DNA from: Taxillus chinensis
Lineage: Eukaryota > Streptophyta > Magnoliopsida > Santalales > Loranthaceae
Direction of reading: 5' to 3'
Length of the DNA: 64,000 nucleotides
Assembly (NCBI GenBank): GCA_023512835.1
Contig: CM042087.1
Span: forward strand, 3,382,021 to 3,446,020
The notes under the pieces were generated by a model, which was given only the letters and a program-made list of their open reading frames with translations, had not been told where the DNA came from and searched no databases. This document shows, piece after piece, positions 34,385 through 46,133 of the stretch; within the stretch, counting starts at the first letter, position 1, and the number at the start of each line of letters is the position of its first letter. The translations under genes and the position numbers were made by a program.

Positions 34385-36197
34385 CAAAACCTTGGAGGAG
34401 CACAAGGCACACTTACGGCGGGTTTTCCAAATCTTAAGGGAGAACCAACTCTTTGTAAAGAAGGAGAAATGTGACTTTGCGAAGAAGGAGGTGCCCTTCT
34501 TGGGTCACATCATTGGCGGCGGCAAACTAAAGATGGATAACAAGAAAGTGTTAGCCATCAAGGAATGGGAGACGCCCAAGAAAGTCCCGGAGATGCGTTC
34601 ATTCCTTGGCTTGGTTAACTACTATAGAAGATTCATCCGCGGCTATTCCCACATTGCCGCACCCTTGACGGAACTACTAAAAAAGAACAAGACTTGGGTG
34701 TGGGATGATGCTTGCCGAGAGGCATTTGAGAAGTTGAAGCAAGCCGTGACAAACGGACCGGTGATGGCACTGCCGGACCATAAAAAACCTTATGAAGTTC
34801 ACACGGATGCTTCAGACTTTGCCATCGGTGGAGTTCTAATGCAGGAGGGGCATCCTGTAGCATACGAAAGCCGTAAACTCAATGGCACCGAACGTAGGTA
34901 TGCGGTGCATGAAAAGGAGATGACGGCAGTTATGCATTGCCTTCGGGTGTGGAGGCATTACTTGCTTGGGTCCAAGTTCGTGGTGAAGACGGACAACATT
35001 GCTACGAGTTATTTTCTTATTCAAAGGAACTTAACTCCGAAGCAAGCACGGTGGCAAGGACTCCTAGCGGAATTTGACTTTGTGCTCGAGTACAAACCGG
35101 CCACAAATAATGTGGTGGCCCATGCACTAAGTCAGAAGGCGGAACTTGCAGCCATTAGCCAACCACAATTCCCACTGGTGGACAAACTAAAGGAAGGAAT
35201 GGAGCACGACCCATTAGCCAAGTCCTTAGTGGAATGCGTCAAAGCTGGGAAGACGCGGCGATTTTGGCTAAGGGATGACTTGCTCCATACTCGAGGGGAA
35301 CGGGTGTACGTTCCTAAATGGGGAAGTTTGAGGAGAGACATCCTCAAAGAATGTCACGACTCGCAGTGGGCTGGCTATCCCGGAGTCGATCGTACCTTGG
35401 CGTTGGTGGAACGGAGCTACTACTGGCCTCAACTTTATGAGGACATTCAAGTGTACGTGAGGACTTGTCTTGTGTGCCAACAAGACAAGATAGAGAATCG
35501 GCAATCAGCGGGATTGTTAGAACCTTTGCCTACTCCGGAAAGACCTTGGGAAAGTGTTTCGATGGACTTCATTGTTTGTCTCCCAAGATCCGAAGGATGC
35601 GGTACGATCATTGTGGTGGTCGACCGATTCTCTAAGTACGGAGTTTTCATTCCAGCTCCGAAGGACTGCACGGCGGACGACAAAGCCCGACTATTCTTCA
35701 AGTACGTGGTGAAGTACTGGGGCATTCCAAAGACAATCGTGAGCGATCGGGACTCACGATTCACTGGGCGGTTTTGGACCGAGCTGTTCCGGATAATGGG
35801 TTCAGACTTAAAATTTTCAACAAGTTTCCACCCACAAACAGACGGCCAAACTGAACGTGTCAATGGCTTACTGGAGCCGTGCATGAGGCACTATGTGAGT
35901 GCCAATCAAAGAGATTGGGCCAAGTTCCTGGACATAGCCCAATTCTCATATAACTTGCGAAGAGCGAGTCCACGAACGAGAGCCCGTTCGAACTCGCAAT
36001 CTGGGCAGCAACCATTGACGCCCACTTCCATCACTCGGGGGTACACTGGAAAGAGCCCCGCGGCGTTCAAGTTTGCAAAAGGATGGCATAAACAGACGGA
36101 TCTGGCCAGGGCATACTTGCACAAGGCGGCGAAGAAGATGAAGAAGTGGGCGGATCAACAAAAGAGGCCCTTGGAATTTCAAGTTTCCCACTTCTGA
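34362..36197 (+). pseudogene. Chromovirus RT thumb, RNase H and integrase, truncated
   Basis: Continues RT (FLGHIIGGGKLKMD), RNase H (VHTDASDFAIGGVLMQ, VVKTDNIATSYFL), integrase zinc domain (CHDSQWAGYPG, CLVCQQDK) and DDE core (SMDFIVCLPRSEG, VSDRDSRFTGRFW, HPQTDGQTERVNG). Around 35955-36010 a short stretch reads out of frame and then returns, so two compensating indels are likely. The frame ends artificially: after RPLEFQV it runs into antisense Athila gag. No chromodomain remains to classify it. Confidence 0.88.
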
Positions 36198-37665
36198 GCA
36201 TAATAGCCTTACAGTGCTCTCTTGGGTTAACTTCAGTGTTGCTTAGGAAACTATTTGATGAAGAGGGTTTCACTGCATTTGCTAGCTGACCTATTTGTTG
36301 TTCTATATTCTTCATAGCTATTCCTAGGTCTTGAACAGAGGTGGTAAGGGATTCAATTCGTGTTTCTCCTCTGCTCAACCGGTCAGTTGCCTGCTTAGCA
36401 AATTGGTAGAAAAAATTCCTCATTTCTTCATCTTTGGCTTTCTCTTTGTCCTCCTCCTTTTGTTGTGGAGGTCTTTAAAATCCTGGAGGGAGTTGATTAT
36501 TAGGTTGAGATCCGTCACCATAGTGTGGCGCTCCATAGGTTTGAGCTTTGTTCTGCCTCTGCCACACATATAGTTGCAGAGCACTTCCCCACCCTTGCTG
36601 ATTCTGATAATTATTTGAGGAGGCAGAATTCTGATATTGGCGCTGATATCCACCTTTGCTTCCAATATACAAAGCATCCTCCTGAGCTGAGTCTGATGTG
36701 CCATCTCCTCCAGTACTTTGCTCTGCTATCCCTTCCATCCGTACAGACATGACTGACATTTGTTCAGTCAGCATGTTCATCTTTTTGGTTAACTCATCAA
36801 GCTGGTTTGAGTTAGAAACCGCAGCTACAGACTCTGATTTGGAATGTGTTTTTCTGTCAGTGGACCATTGGCAATTTGACATTGCCATCCTCTCAAGCAA
36901 CTCCACTGCATTTTTTGGTTCCATCATCATGAAGGCGTCACCAACTGCTGCATCAACCATGTTTCTGATTGAAGGTTGCAGGCCCATGAAGAAGGACTCT
37001 ACCTGCAACCATTTTGGTCTTCCATGGTTAGGACAACGCCTAACTAGGTCCTTAAACCTCTCCCATGCTTCATAGAGAGATTCATCAGTGTGCTGGTTGA
37101 ATTGGCTTATTTGGCTCCTTAGGTGCATCACTCTTGTAGGCGGGAAGTATTTGGAAAGAAATTTCTCCACCATTTGATCCCAGGTAGTAATGCTCCCTAT
37201 TGGTAATGACTAGAACCAGCCCAGCACTCTATCCCGCAATGAAAAGGGAAAGAGTCGCAGCTTTATCGCGTCATCTGTTACACCATTGATTTTGATGGTG
37301 TCGCATATTTACAAGAATCTCACTAGATGATTGTGAGGATCATCCAACGCTGATCCTCGAAATGCTTCATGGCCAACCATATGCAGCAGTGCAGGCTTCA
37401 GCTCAAAGTTATTTGCTTGGACCGGTACCCTTCTAATGCCTGAGTACTCGTCTGAAAGTACAGGTCTAGCATAATCCATGAAGGTCCTAGACTGATAACC
37501 TCCATGGCCATTGTGTCCCTGTTCTTCTCTTGCTTTGTTTTCAGCCATAATTTCTTCACACAAGGTATTTAAGCCTTCCAACTGCTGTTCAGCTGCAGCT
37601 AACACCCTATGAGCCCTTCGCTGCTCTCGCAATGTCCGTTCGATTTCGGGATCGTATGGCAACAA
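36184..37665 (-). pseudogene. Athila 2 gag, 3' end deleted
   Basis: 37665-37309 is the N-terminal part (RRAHRVLAAAEQQLEGLN, DDPHNHLVRFL), 37173-36475 the capsid region (FLSKYFPPTRVMHLRSQISQ, ERFKDLVRRCPNHGRPKW) and a Gln/Asn-rich tail, and 36423 to about 36184 the end with KAIMLRSGK, where the chromovirus junction cuts it. Stops lie near 37309, 37211 and 36475. The protease-coding continuation is missing from the element. Confidence 0.87.
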
Positions 37666-37845
37666 CTCTCCTCGCGTTTAACACATACATTGAGGAATTT
37701 AATCGAACACCTACAAGCACCCCTGAAAAATAGTAAAAACAGACAAACACCGGGTAACTCCCCACTAGTAAAACAGAAAATTAAAAATCTAGATCACAAA
37801 TAAACTTAAACACCTAATGTCACCTAATCCTAACAACGTTTGGCT

Positions 37846-37860
37846 TGCCTCCCCGGCAAT
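37846..37860 (-). promoter_or_regulatory. Truncated tRNA-Asp primer binding site
   Basis: The minus strand reads ATTGCCGGGGAGGC; the TGGCGCC part that should touch the LTR is missing. The sequence joins a Tekay gag fragment at 37860/37861 instead of an LTR. Confidence 0.6.
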
Positions 37861-38011
37861 GGGGCAGTGGCTGATGAGTCATCTGCCCATGAGGGCCCAG
37901 GTGCAGGACAGCCTGCTGGAGTGCATTGTTGCTGGCGCAGCTGCGTGAGGGCATCCGGCAGGAAGTCCAGGAGCTGAGGGAAGGTATCCGGCAAGAAGTT
38001 CGAGAGGGGGT
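37861..38011 (+). repeat. Misplaced 151-bp duplicate of Tekay gag flank
   Basis: Near copy of 14143-14297 (same GGGGCAGTGGCTGATGAGTC start, small indels and substitutions), lying between the internal region of Athila 2 and its 5' LTR, where nothing should be. It suggests unequal recombination or tandem duplication followed by loss. Confidence 0.88.
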
Positions 38012-38856
38012 TGACCTGAATAAATTGTGTCTATAGGTTTTGCAGCAAGTGCACTGGTCAAGTAATAAAATGGAGTATTAAGACTCCGGTTGTCGAACCC
38101 ACAAGGAGGTAGCTAATGCTGTTAAGCAGCAAGCACTAAGCTAACAAGTTGAATTTATGTCTGGACAATTGATTTTTGAGTTTTTAAATTAAAGTATAAT
38201 TCTTAAACATGTAAAATGCAGAAACTATTGAGATTGTAACGCAATTTGAAGATAGCAAAGAATTAAAGGATCTAGGGTCACAATTTCACCACCCAATAAC
38301 TGATAATATTCTGGTTATGGTACTTGCTTAAAAACATTTGATTAATTCCAAGTTTATAATGGTTATCACCCACTGCCCTAACACTTGGTCCATGAAAAGG
38401 AAAGTTTAAGTCTTTTAAACCATTTGGTCCATGAGAATAAAAGTGTTCAAAAGAAAAACAACCAATTCAATAGATACAGATTTGGTCCATCATGTAATGT
38501 CAAATCTAGTTCATCAAATTCTACCCTAGACAAGGTTAAGATAGTCTAATCATGCATGCATCAAACCTTGCATTAAAACATTGATGAACTAGATAAAAAC
38601 CCAGAATTCCATATAACAGCAAGCAAAATTCCATAATCTGGAACATTACAAGACCTTGGGGGCTACATTGCTCCCCTAGAAATAAGGTTTTACCCCATAA
38701 TCATTCCCACAATCACAATAAACCCAGAATAACACATGATTACAGTACCAGTAGAGAGAGAGAGAGAAATAGAAATGATTGATAGCCCCAACACTTCTCC
38801 TTCTCTGCCAGCAACCCCTTGTCATCAAACTCAACAGCTGCTTCTATCTCCAAGAA
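38012..38856 (-). repeat. Athila 2 5' LTR, left part
   Basis: Matches 14298 to about 15140. It is interrupted at the AAGAA target site by the minus-strand Tekay element and continues at 47895. Confidence 0.9.
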
Positions 38857-40684
38857 TGTCACGCCCCAGATTTCCGACTCGGGGAAACCGGTACGTGACT
38901 CCCCATTCACCCACACGGAGGGCAACGGGGTTGGATTACTGGATGCCACACAAACAAGACTAACAATTACAATAAATCAAACAAGCCACATCTTTATTTA
39001 ATTTCAAACATTTAAGGTTCACAAACCAACCATGTTCCTTACTACAATTCAATTCCCTTAGTACATTTCCCCCCTTGGGGTTACATAAATTAAGAAATTA
39101 CATCACTGAAGTGAACAATAAAATGAAGATGGTCTTCCACCTTGGTGTATCCACCTAATGCCTGTAAGTCCCTGGAAAACAAGCAAACACAGTAGGAGGG
39201 GTGAGCAACCATAGCTCAGTAGGGATCAAGTCTCCCCAACCCTTCCCATGCTCCTAGCGGCTACATGCATGTGCACAGGTGTAGTGACGTGGCAGTATTA
39301 AGAAAAATAAAGCATTCCACACAAGCGGGCGTAACCTCAGCCCCAGCCACACTGGCTAACAAACCACATTTCAAGCAAGTAATTTAACCGCGTCTTTAGG
39401 CCACTGGTTTAACCGCCTCTCAGGCATAGTAATTTAACCGCCTCTTCAGGCTAGATACCACAGTCATGCACACAACATACACCACGGTCACTCAAGCATA
39501 AAACCAAACACTTGGTGTGCACCCGTTCACAAGTGCACAAACCCAGCCGTTCAGGCAATAGAACAAACACCCAACATGCATACATACACCAAAATCACAA
39601 GTCCAGCCACATAGGCATATTATCAAACATGCAATAGGCATATACACATAGCTATATTCACACAGGCATTTCATCGAACATATAACATGCACTGACCACC
39701 CAACAGAATCACACCAAAATGCCATTGAAGGCCAACATCCATATAGGAGATCACACCTATATGGATTTATATATACATAATAGCGGTATAGACCGAATTC
39801 TACCTAAGAACCCTAGGACAGAGAGGGATTAGCAGAAATAGAACCCCTACCTCAAGTAAAATGGAACAACACAAGCAATATTCTGTTCCCACGCCGAACG
39901 CCGTCCGCCCACGAGACACCGACCACCCACGCAAGATGCCCGGCAGCAACCAGGAGCTCTCCTTCCCTCTCTCTCTCTCTCCCTCTCTCTCTCTCTCTGC
40001 GACGGCTGGTGTAGCAACAAACCCTAAACCGAAAACAGAGAGGCTTCTGCCCCTTATATAGACAACACAACATCAAAACGACGTAGTTTTGATTAAGTGA
40101 ATCTCAGCATCAAAACGACGTAGTTTTGATGGAACAAGCTATGACCTTCTCACATCCATACACACCAAAATATCCACAATTCCAACATGGTCCTTTGGGA
40201 AAAGATGATTAGAATAACAAAACTAAGGTAACCATGCAAAAATATGCCTGCACACCAATTTGAACGCCAATTCCCCAATTGGCGTGCAGCTCCAAATGCA
40301 CTCAAACTTTACCCCAAGCCTTCTTGCATCATGTAAAAGACATCCATGCAAAAATAACCTTGCACGCCAAATGGGTCCAATTCGCGTGCACGTCCTTTTG
40401 GCCTGAAACTTCTGTGGTAGATAGAAGATATCATTCTAAGAATCTTTTGCTCTGCACGCCAATTCATCTAAGCCCATCTACTAGGTCAAAATAAATCTCC
40501 GAAACCTGACAAAATAGCCTAAAAGCGCCTGTATATGCATAGCATCTTCCTAGGGCATAAATGCACGTTATCACTTGTCACATGCACCTCCCAAAAGTCC
40601 CCTCTTGGGCTCATCTCTTACCTTAAACTTGTGCACCAACATCCAAGGTGTTTGAGGTTAACTTCTTACACACGGGTTATTACA
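38857..40684 (-). repeat. 3' LTR of minus-strand Tekay
   Basis: 1828 bp. It has two ACGT palindromes (40072-40093, 40109-40130) next to a TATA (CCTTATATAG, about 40052), CT tracts, and GCACGCCAATT-type palindromic blocks (40250-40290, 40368-40392). It keeps about 107 bp (near 40140-40247) that the 5' LTR has lost. Confidence 0.92.
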
Positions 40685-40700
40685 TCCTCTCCCCCTTAAG
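40685..40700 (-). promoter_or_regulatory. Polypurine tract of minus-strand Tekay
   Basis: On the minus strand CTTAAGGGGGAGAGGA directly precedes the 3' LTR. The outer copy has AAGGGGGAGAGGA at 58176-58188. Confidence 0.85.
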
Positions 40701-40928
40701 ACTTTTCGTCCTCGAAAAGAAACGACATGCAAGGAAAACAAACACATGCGGCCCATTTGGAAGACAGGGAGCCACAACGCCCAGATAGATCACACAACAC
40801 AACAGGACATCTCAAACACATTGCAATCTCAAAACACATCTCAATAAAAATACCAGTTTACAAGTAGAAATACAAATACACCAAACCATGAGCCACAAGA
40901 AAACATATCACTAAGCCACCTCCCACCC

Positions 40929-42659
40929 TTAAGATTGTTCGTCCTCGAACAACTCTGGGTGCTGCTCACGCATCACGGACTCACGTTCCCATGTCTCCTC
41001 CTCAATGCCACGGTGCTGCCACAGCACGTGAACCAAAGGAATAGCACGACCACGCAAAAGCTTCTCCCGCCGATCTAGGATACGGATAGGGGCCTCAACA
41101 ACGGACATGTCATCCTCAATGTCCAATGTCCCGTAATCGATCACATGAGTGGGGTCAGGATGATAGCTCCTCAACTGGGACACGTGAAACACGTTGTGCA
41201 CTCGACTCAGCCGCGGTGGTAATGCTAATCGGTAGGCCACAAGCCCCACATGATCCAGAATCTCAAAAAGACCAATAAACCACGGAGATAGCTTCGAACC
41301 TCGCCCAAACCGTCGATGTCCACGACGTGGAGAAACACGAAGAAACACATGATCACCAACAGAAAACTCCAAAGGTCGCTGCCGCTGATCCGCATAAGAT
41401 TTCTGCCGACTCTGAGTTGATAACAAACGCTGACGAATCAACTTAACCTTCTCGGTAGCCTCTTGAACCAACTGTGGTCCCAAGAGAGCTGTCTCCCCCA
41501 CCTCGGTCCAACACAAAGGTGATCGACACGGCCGCCCATACAACGCCTCAAAAGGAGCCGTCCCAATGGATGCCTGATAACTGTTGTTGTAGGCAAACTC
41601 CACCAAAGCAAGGTGAGTCGCCCACGAACCCCCAAAATCTAACACACAGGCCCGTAATATGTCCTCCAAAGTCTGATTCGTCCTCTCTGTCTGGCCGTTA
41701 GTCTCAGGGTGAAAGGCTGTACTCAAGTGAAGTTTGGTCCCCATAGCCTCCTGCAAACCTGCCCAAAAACGGGAAGTGAACCTCGAATCCCGGTAAGAGA
41801 GAACCAATGATGGTACTCCATGTAGTCTCACAATCTTGTTCATGTATAAATGACTCAAGGTCCCAATAGAGTCCTGCTCGCGAACAGCCAGGAAATGGGC
41901 CGACTTTGTGAGTCAATCCACAATCACCCAAATCATATCTTTCCTCCCTGTGGTGGGCGGAAGACCAGTCACAAAATCCATCGCTATGTGGTCCCACTTC
42001 CACTCCGCGATGGGCAAGGGCTGTAACATGCCCGCCGGCCGCTGATGCTCAGCCTTCACCTGCTGACACGTGAGGCACCGCGAAACAAAGGCAGCCACAT
42101 CGCGTTTCATCCAAGGCCACCAAAAATGTCCTCGAAGCGCATGGTACATCTTCGTACCCCCTGGATGCACAATAACTCTAGACTGGTGAAACTCCCTCAT
42201 CAACTCATCCCTCAGAGAAGAAACCACTACCAACCGCCCCTGGAAAGACAACTCATGCTCAGGACCCTCTGTCCAGTCCTCAGATAGCTCCCCAGCCTCA
42301 ATACGGGCACGGAGAACCTCACACTCAATGTCACCCAACTGTCCCTCCCGGACGCGCTGGTACAACTCAGGCACAACCACCAAAGGACTCAGGACTGTCC
42401 CACCATCACGAACAATAGGCTGCAGCTGCAACATCGCCAACTGCTCCATCAGCTTCCACTCTCTCACGGCCACCTCAGCTTTCCCTTTTCTGCTCAATGC
42501 GTCAGCCACAACATTACCCTTGCCCGAGGTATAAGCAAGAGTAAAGTCAAAGGTCTGCAAATACTCCACCCATCTCCTCTGCCTCAAATTCAAGTCCTTC
42601 TGAGTAAAGATGTACTGAAGGCTCTTGTGATCTGAGAACACCACGAACTTCTCCCCCAA
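40929..42659 (-). pseudogene. Minus-strand Tekay RNase H end, integrase and chromodomain
   Basis: 42659-41913: end of RNase H ([29 protein letters not shown]), integrase zinc domain (HPGGTKMYHALRG, CLTCQQVKAEHQ) and start of the core ([18 protein letters not shown]). A TGA follows at about 41913 (CGA to TGA; the outer copy has CGG). 41858-40929: core ([24 protein letters not shown]) and C-terminal chromodomain (PIRILDRREKLLRGRAIPLV, WERESVMREQHPELF), which in chromoviruses steers integration toward marked chromatin. The chromodomain end is intact. Confidence 0.9.
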
Positions 42660-44976
42660 AAGAATGTTGCCAACTCTTCAGGGCGAAGATGACAGCCGCC
42701 GACTCAAGATCATAGGTAGGGTAATTCTGCTCATGAGGCTTCAGCTGCCTTGACCCATAAGCTACCACATTGTGCTCTTGCATAAGCACACACCCCAAAC
42801 CAACCCTGGACGCATCGCAAAATACCTCATACAGAATATCCTCCCTAGGCAACCTCAACACAGGTGCAGTGGTCAAACGGGTTTTGAGAGTCTCAAACGC
42901 CTACTGGCACTTGTCCGTCCACTCAAACTTCACTCCTTTCCTAGTCAACGCCGTCATAGGGGCCGCCAAACGGGAGAACCCCTCGACAAAATGACGATAG
43001 TACCTCGCCAAGACAAGAAAGCTACGGATCTCAAAAACGTTGGTTGGCCTCGCCCACGATGCCACAGCCTCAATCTTGGCTGGGTCCACCCTAACTCCCT
43101 CAGCTGACACCACATGGCCAAGAAAGTGAACCTCATGCAGCCAAAACTGACACTTGCTAAACTTAGCAAACAGCTACTGGTCCCTCAAGGTTTGCAACAC
43201 CATTGCCAAGTGCTCCACATGCTCCTTCTCGGTCTTGGAATACACCAAGATATCATCAATAAACACCACCACAAACGAATCCAAGTATGGAGCAAAGACC
43301 TGGTTCATCAAATGCATGAACACCACTGGTGCATTAGTGAGCCCGAAAGGCATCACTACCCACTCATAATGCCCATACCTGCACCGAAAAGCCGTCTTAG
43401 GGATGTCCTCCTCCCTAACCCTGAGCTGGTGATACCCCGACCGTAAATCTATTTTGGAAAATCACTGGGCCCCACTCAATTGGTCAAACAGGTCATCTAT
43501 CCGAGGCAACGGATACTTGTTCTTCACAGTCACTGAATTCAGCTTCCTGTAGTCGATGCAGAGACGAAGCGTGCCATCTGCCTTTTTAACAAAGAGCACT
43601 GGAGCACCCCAAGGTGAGGTACTCAGTCTGATATACCCGTGGCCCACCAACTCCTCGATTTGCCTCTGAAGCTCCCTCAACTCGGCTGGCCCCATACGAT
43701 ACGCTACTTGGGAAATCGGACCCGTCCCCGGCACCAACTCAATGGTGAACTCCACACTCCTCTTAGGTGGCAAACTCCTCAACTCTTCAGGAAAAACATC
43801 CTGAAATTGGTCCACAACAGTGGTCCACACCCTCTTTTCCACCTTCCCCTCCTCTGCAAAGGTCAGGGCTGCTAACCTGTGGGTAATGGCACCCCACTGG
43901 TCCAACACTGGCCCAGCTCGACTCGCCTCATGATCCCACTCCCCTTGCAGGGTACAAGAGATTCCTGCAGGTGACACGAAGGATACACGCCGCCGGTAAC
44001 AGTCTATCTTGGCTTGGAAAGCCATAAGCCAATCCATACCCAAGATCAGGTCAAAAGTACGCAAAGGCATCACATGTAAGTCAAAGCTCAGTTCCACATC
44101 ACCCATGGTTAACACACAATCGCGGCAAACGTGTCGCACCTCAATCATACCTCCCACCAGAGACTCTACAACTAAGGGCCTCTCCGCCTCGACACACGTT
44201 AACCCCAAGCCCTCAACTATAAGATTAGCAATAAAAGAACGCGATGCACCCGTATCGAAGAGAACAGAAGCAAGCATGCGGGAGATCAAAAGAGTACCTC
44301 TAACCACCGATGGTCCTGCTCCCTCCTCTGCCGGCGAAGGTGGTAGCTCAGCCTCCTCCTGGGGTGTCGCATTCAGTGCAAACACCCTCCCCTGGCCCGT
44401 GCCACTAGTCGGCTCACTCACTGGGCGGCTCCCGCCCTGATTGCCTCTAGCATCAGCCTGCTGTCGCTCTAGCCTCCCCTGAGGTTGGGTCTGACTGGAT
44501 CCTGCCTGGCTGGCCTGCCACTGACGAGCTGGTCTCTCAGCTGGTGCACGGAAGCTAGCATCACTCCTCACGCTGGATGCCACGCCCCCCGCTGCCCTGT
44601 TGCCACTCCTGCAAACCCGGTGCAAATGGCCCTCTCGTCCACAGTTGTTGCATCGCCAGTCCTTCTTGGGGCACTCCCCCTTGAAGTGACCCTGCTCTCC
44701 ACAGCAGTCACAACTGCTAGGTAGACCCCCAAATGGACCACCCTGTCTTCCGCCGCCAAAGGTGAACCTCCTAGGGTTCACAGATGTTTGACCCCGACTG
44801 CGAAAAGAACTGCTATCCCTCTCCTCCGTCTTGAGCCTCTTGGGCCCTGCATCTCGATCAGGCCCACTCTGCAACTGGCGACCCTGGTGGGCCTGCCTCC
44901 CATCATCCAGCTCTCTCTTGGCTATACGGGCCGTCTCCACAACCTCAGCATAGGTCCTCAAGCGTAGAATTCCCAC
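42660..44976 (-). pseudogene. Minus-strand Tekay gag C-terminus, protease and RT
   Basis: 44976-43462 is one 504-residue frame: Gag end with zinc knuckles ([18 protein letters not shown] and [14 protein letters not shown]), protease ([24 protein letters not shown]) and RT start ([35 protein letters not shown]). The stop at 43462-43464 replaces a Trp kept in the outer copy. The RT palm ([14 protein letters not shown]) lies at 43356-43174, ending in a TAG at 43174-43176 that the outer copy shares. The thumb and RNase H start follow at 43113-42901 and 42876-42547, the latter out of frame. Confidence 0.9.
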
Positions 44977-45740
44977 CCTCTACCTAAGGGCTGGCCTAAG
45001 CCCCAAAGTGAACTTGTGGGCCTTCAGGTCCTCCCTTGCCACAGTCTTAGGAGCAAACCTACTCAAGCTCCGGAACTCCCGCTCATACTCAGGTACCGTC
45101 CTGGATCCCTGCTTTAGGCTGCCAAATTCTTCCCTCTTCTGCCATCTCACTGATTCCGGGAAGAACTCATCATGGAAGAGTTGCAAGAACTCCTCTCAAA
45201 GCATGAGTTGCACCGCAAGGCTCCCCCCGCGACACTCGTCCACCACTCCAAAGCATCCCCCTCCAGCTGCCGAATGGCCAGTCGCACCTTATCCTCCTCT
45301 CGGGGCAAGAGAAAGGAGAACACATGCTCGATCTGCCTCAACCACTGCTCAGCTACCACGGGATCACCTTCCCCCTTGAATCGCGGAGGTTGTTCCTTTC
45401 GGAACCGTGTCACCACGTCATCCTCTGCACGAGTCGGTACACCACCCAGCGAACTCTCGTGCTCACGAGGCAGCTCTCCTACTGGTGGTGGTGGTGGCAC
45501 CACCTATTGTGCTACCATCTCACGGCGCACCTCCACCCGAACCTCCTGCCGGAGTCCCTCCCGTAGCTCTCGTACTTCCAGCCGGATGCCTTCTCGTAGC
45601 TGTGCCAGCAACAACGCATGCCCTCCAATGGACTGTCGTGCACCCGGACCCTCATGGGCAGATGACTCATCAGCCACTGCCCCGGACGCACGTGTCTCTC
45701 TCCTCGGCGGCATTCTTACTACACGAAGTAAGAAGCACAA
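44977..45740 (-). pseudogene. Minus-strand Tekay gag N-terminal and capsid region
   Basis: Start near 45704-45740 (MPPRRETRASGAVADESSAH). The frame is closed by a TAG at 45504-45506 after EVRREMVAQ, the same codon as in the outer copy (48788-48790). 45503-45147 gives PPPPPVGELPREHESSLGG and the capsid domain (RWLRQIEHVFSFLLPREEDK-type); 45186-44980 gives LFHDEFFPESVRWQKREEF to GLRPALR, ended by a TAG where the outer copy has CAG. Confidence 0.9.
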
Positions 45741-46133
45741 ATGTCAAAATGAATTTATAATCTTTCGCGTCACTACCTCTACCCCACTGATCAATTGCAC
45801 TATCACATGACATTACACACATACATTGTATCAATCACATTTCACAGGTCGGTACGCATTGCCAAACAAATCAGAGTTGCACATTTCACACTTAATCATA
45901 TTATCTTATCCACAATTTCCACAGTTTAGCACACATTCACAGCAAATGCAACCAGTGCCCTAATGCCAATGCATGCAAATCCTACCACAAGACTGGACTA
46001 CCCTAAGTACACCTTGGAGGCTCAAAGAGGACCATGTTGATCAGGCATGTCCCTCCAGGCTCCTCCAAAAGACTTACGATAGCCAGGTCCGCCCACTACC
46101 CTAGGCAACCTAGACCATGCTCTGATACCATAC
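45741..46133 (-). other. Leader and primer binding site of minus-strand Tekay
   Basis: No ORF. The minus strand reads TGGTATCAGAGCATGGTC at 46113-46130, the initiator-Met primer site, next to the 5' LTR. Confidence 0.85.

Larger units (their letters stand above)
31584..36183 (+). mobile_element. Truncated chromovirus-like Ty3 element, 3' end deleted
   Basis: 5' LTR 31584-31968, primer site, gag-protease-RT and RNase H-integrase frames, ending inside the integrase C-terminal region at about 36183. The rest of pol and the 3' LTR are missing, and so are the gag end and protease of the surrounding Athila 2. One deletion across the right junction explains both losses. The lineage may be Galadriel-like; I am unsure. 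Confidence 0.8.
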
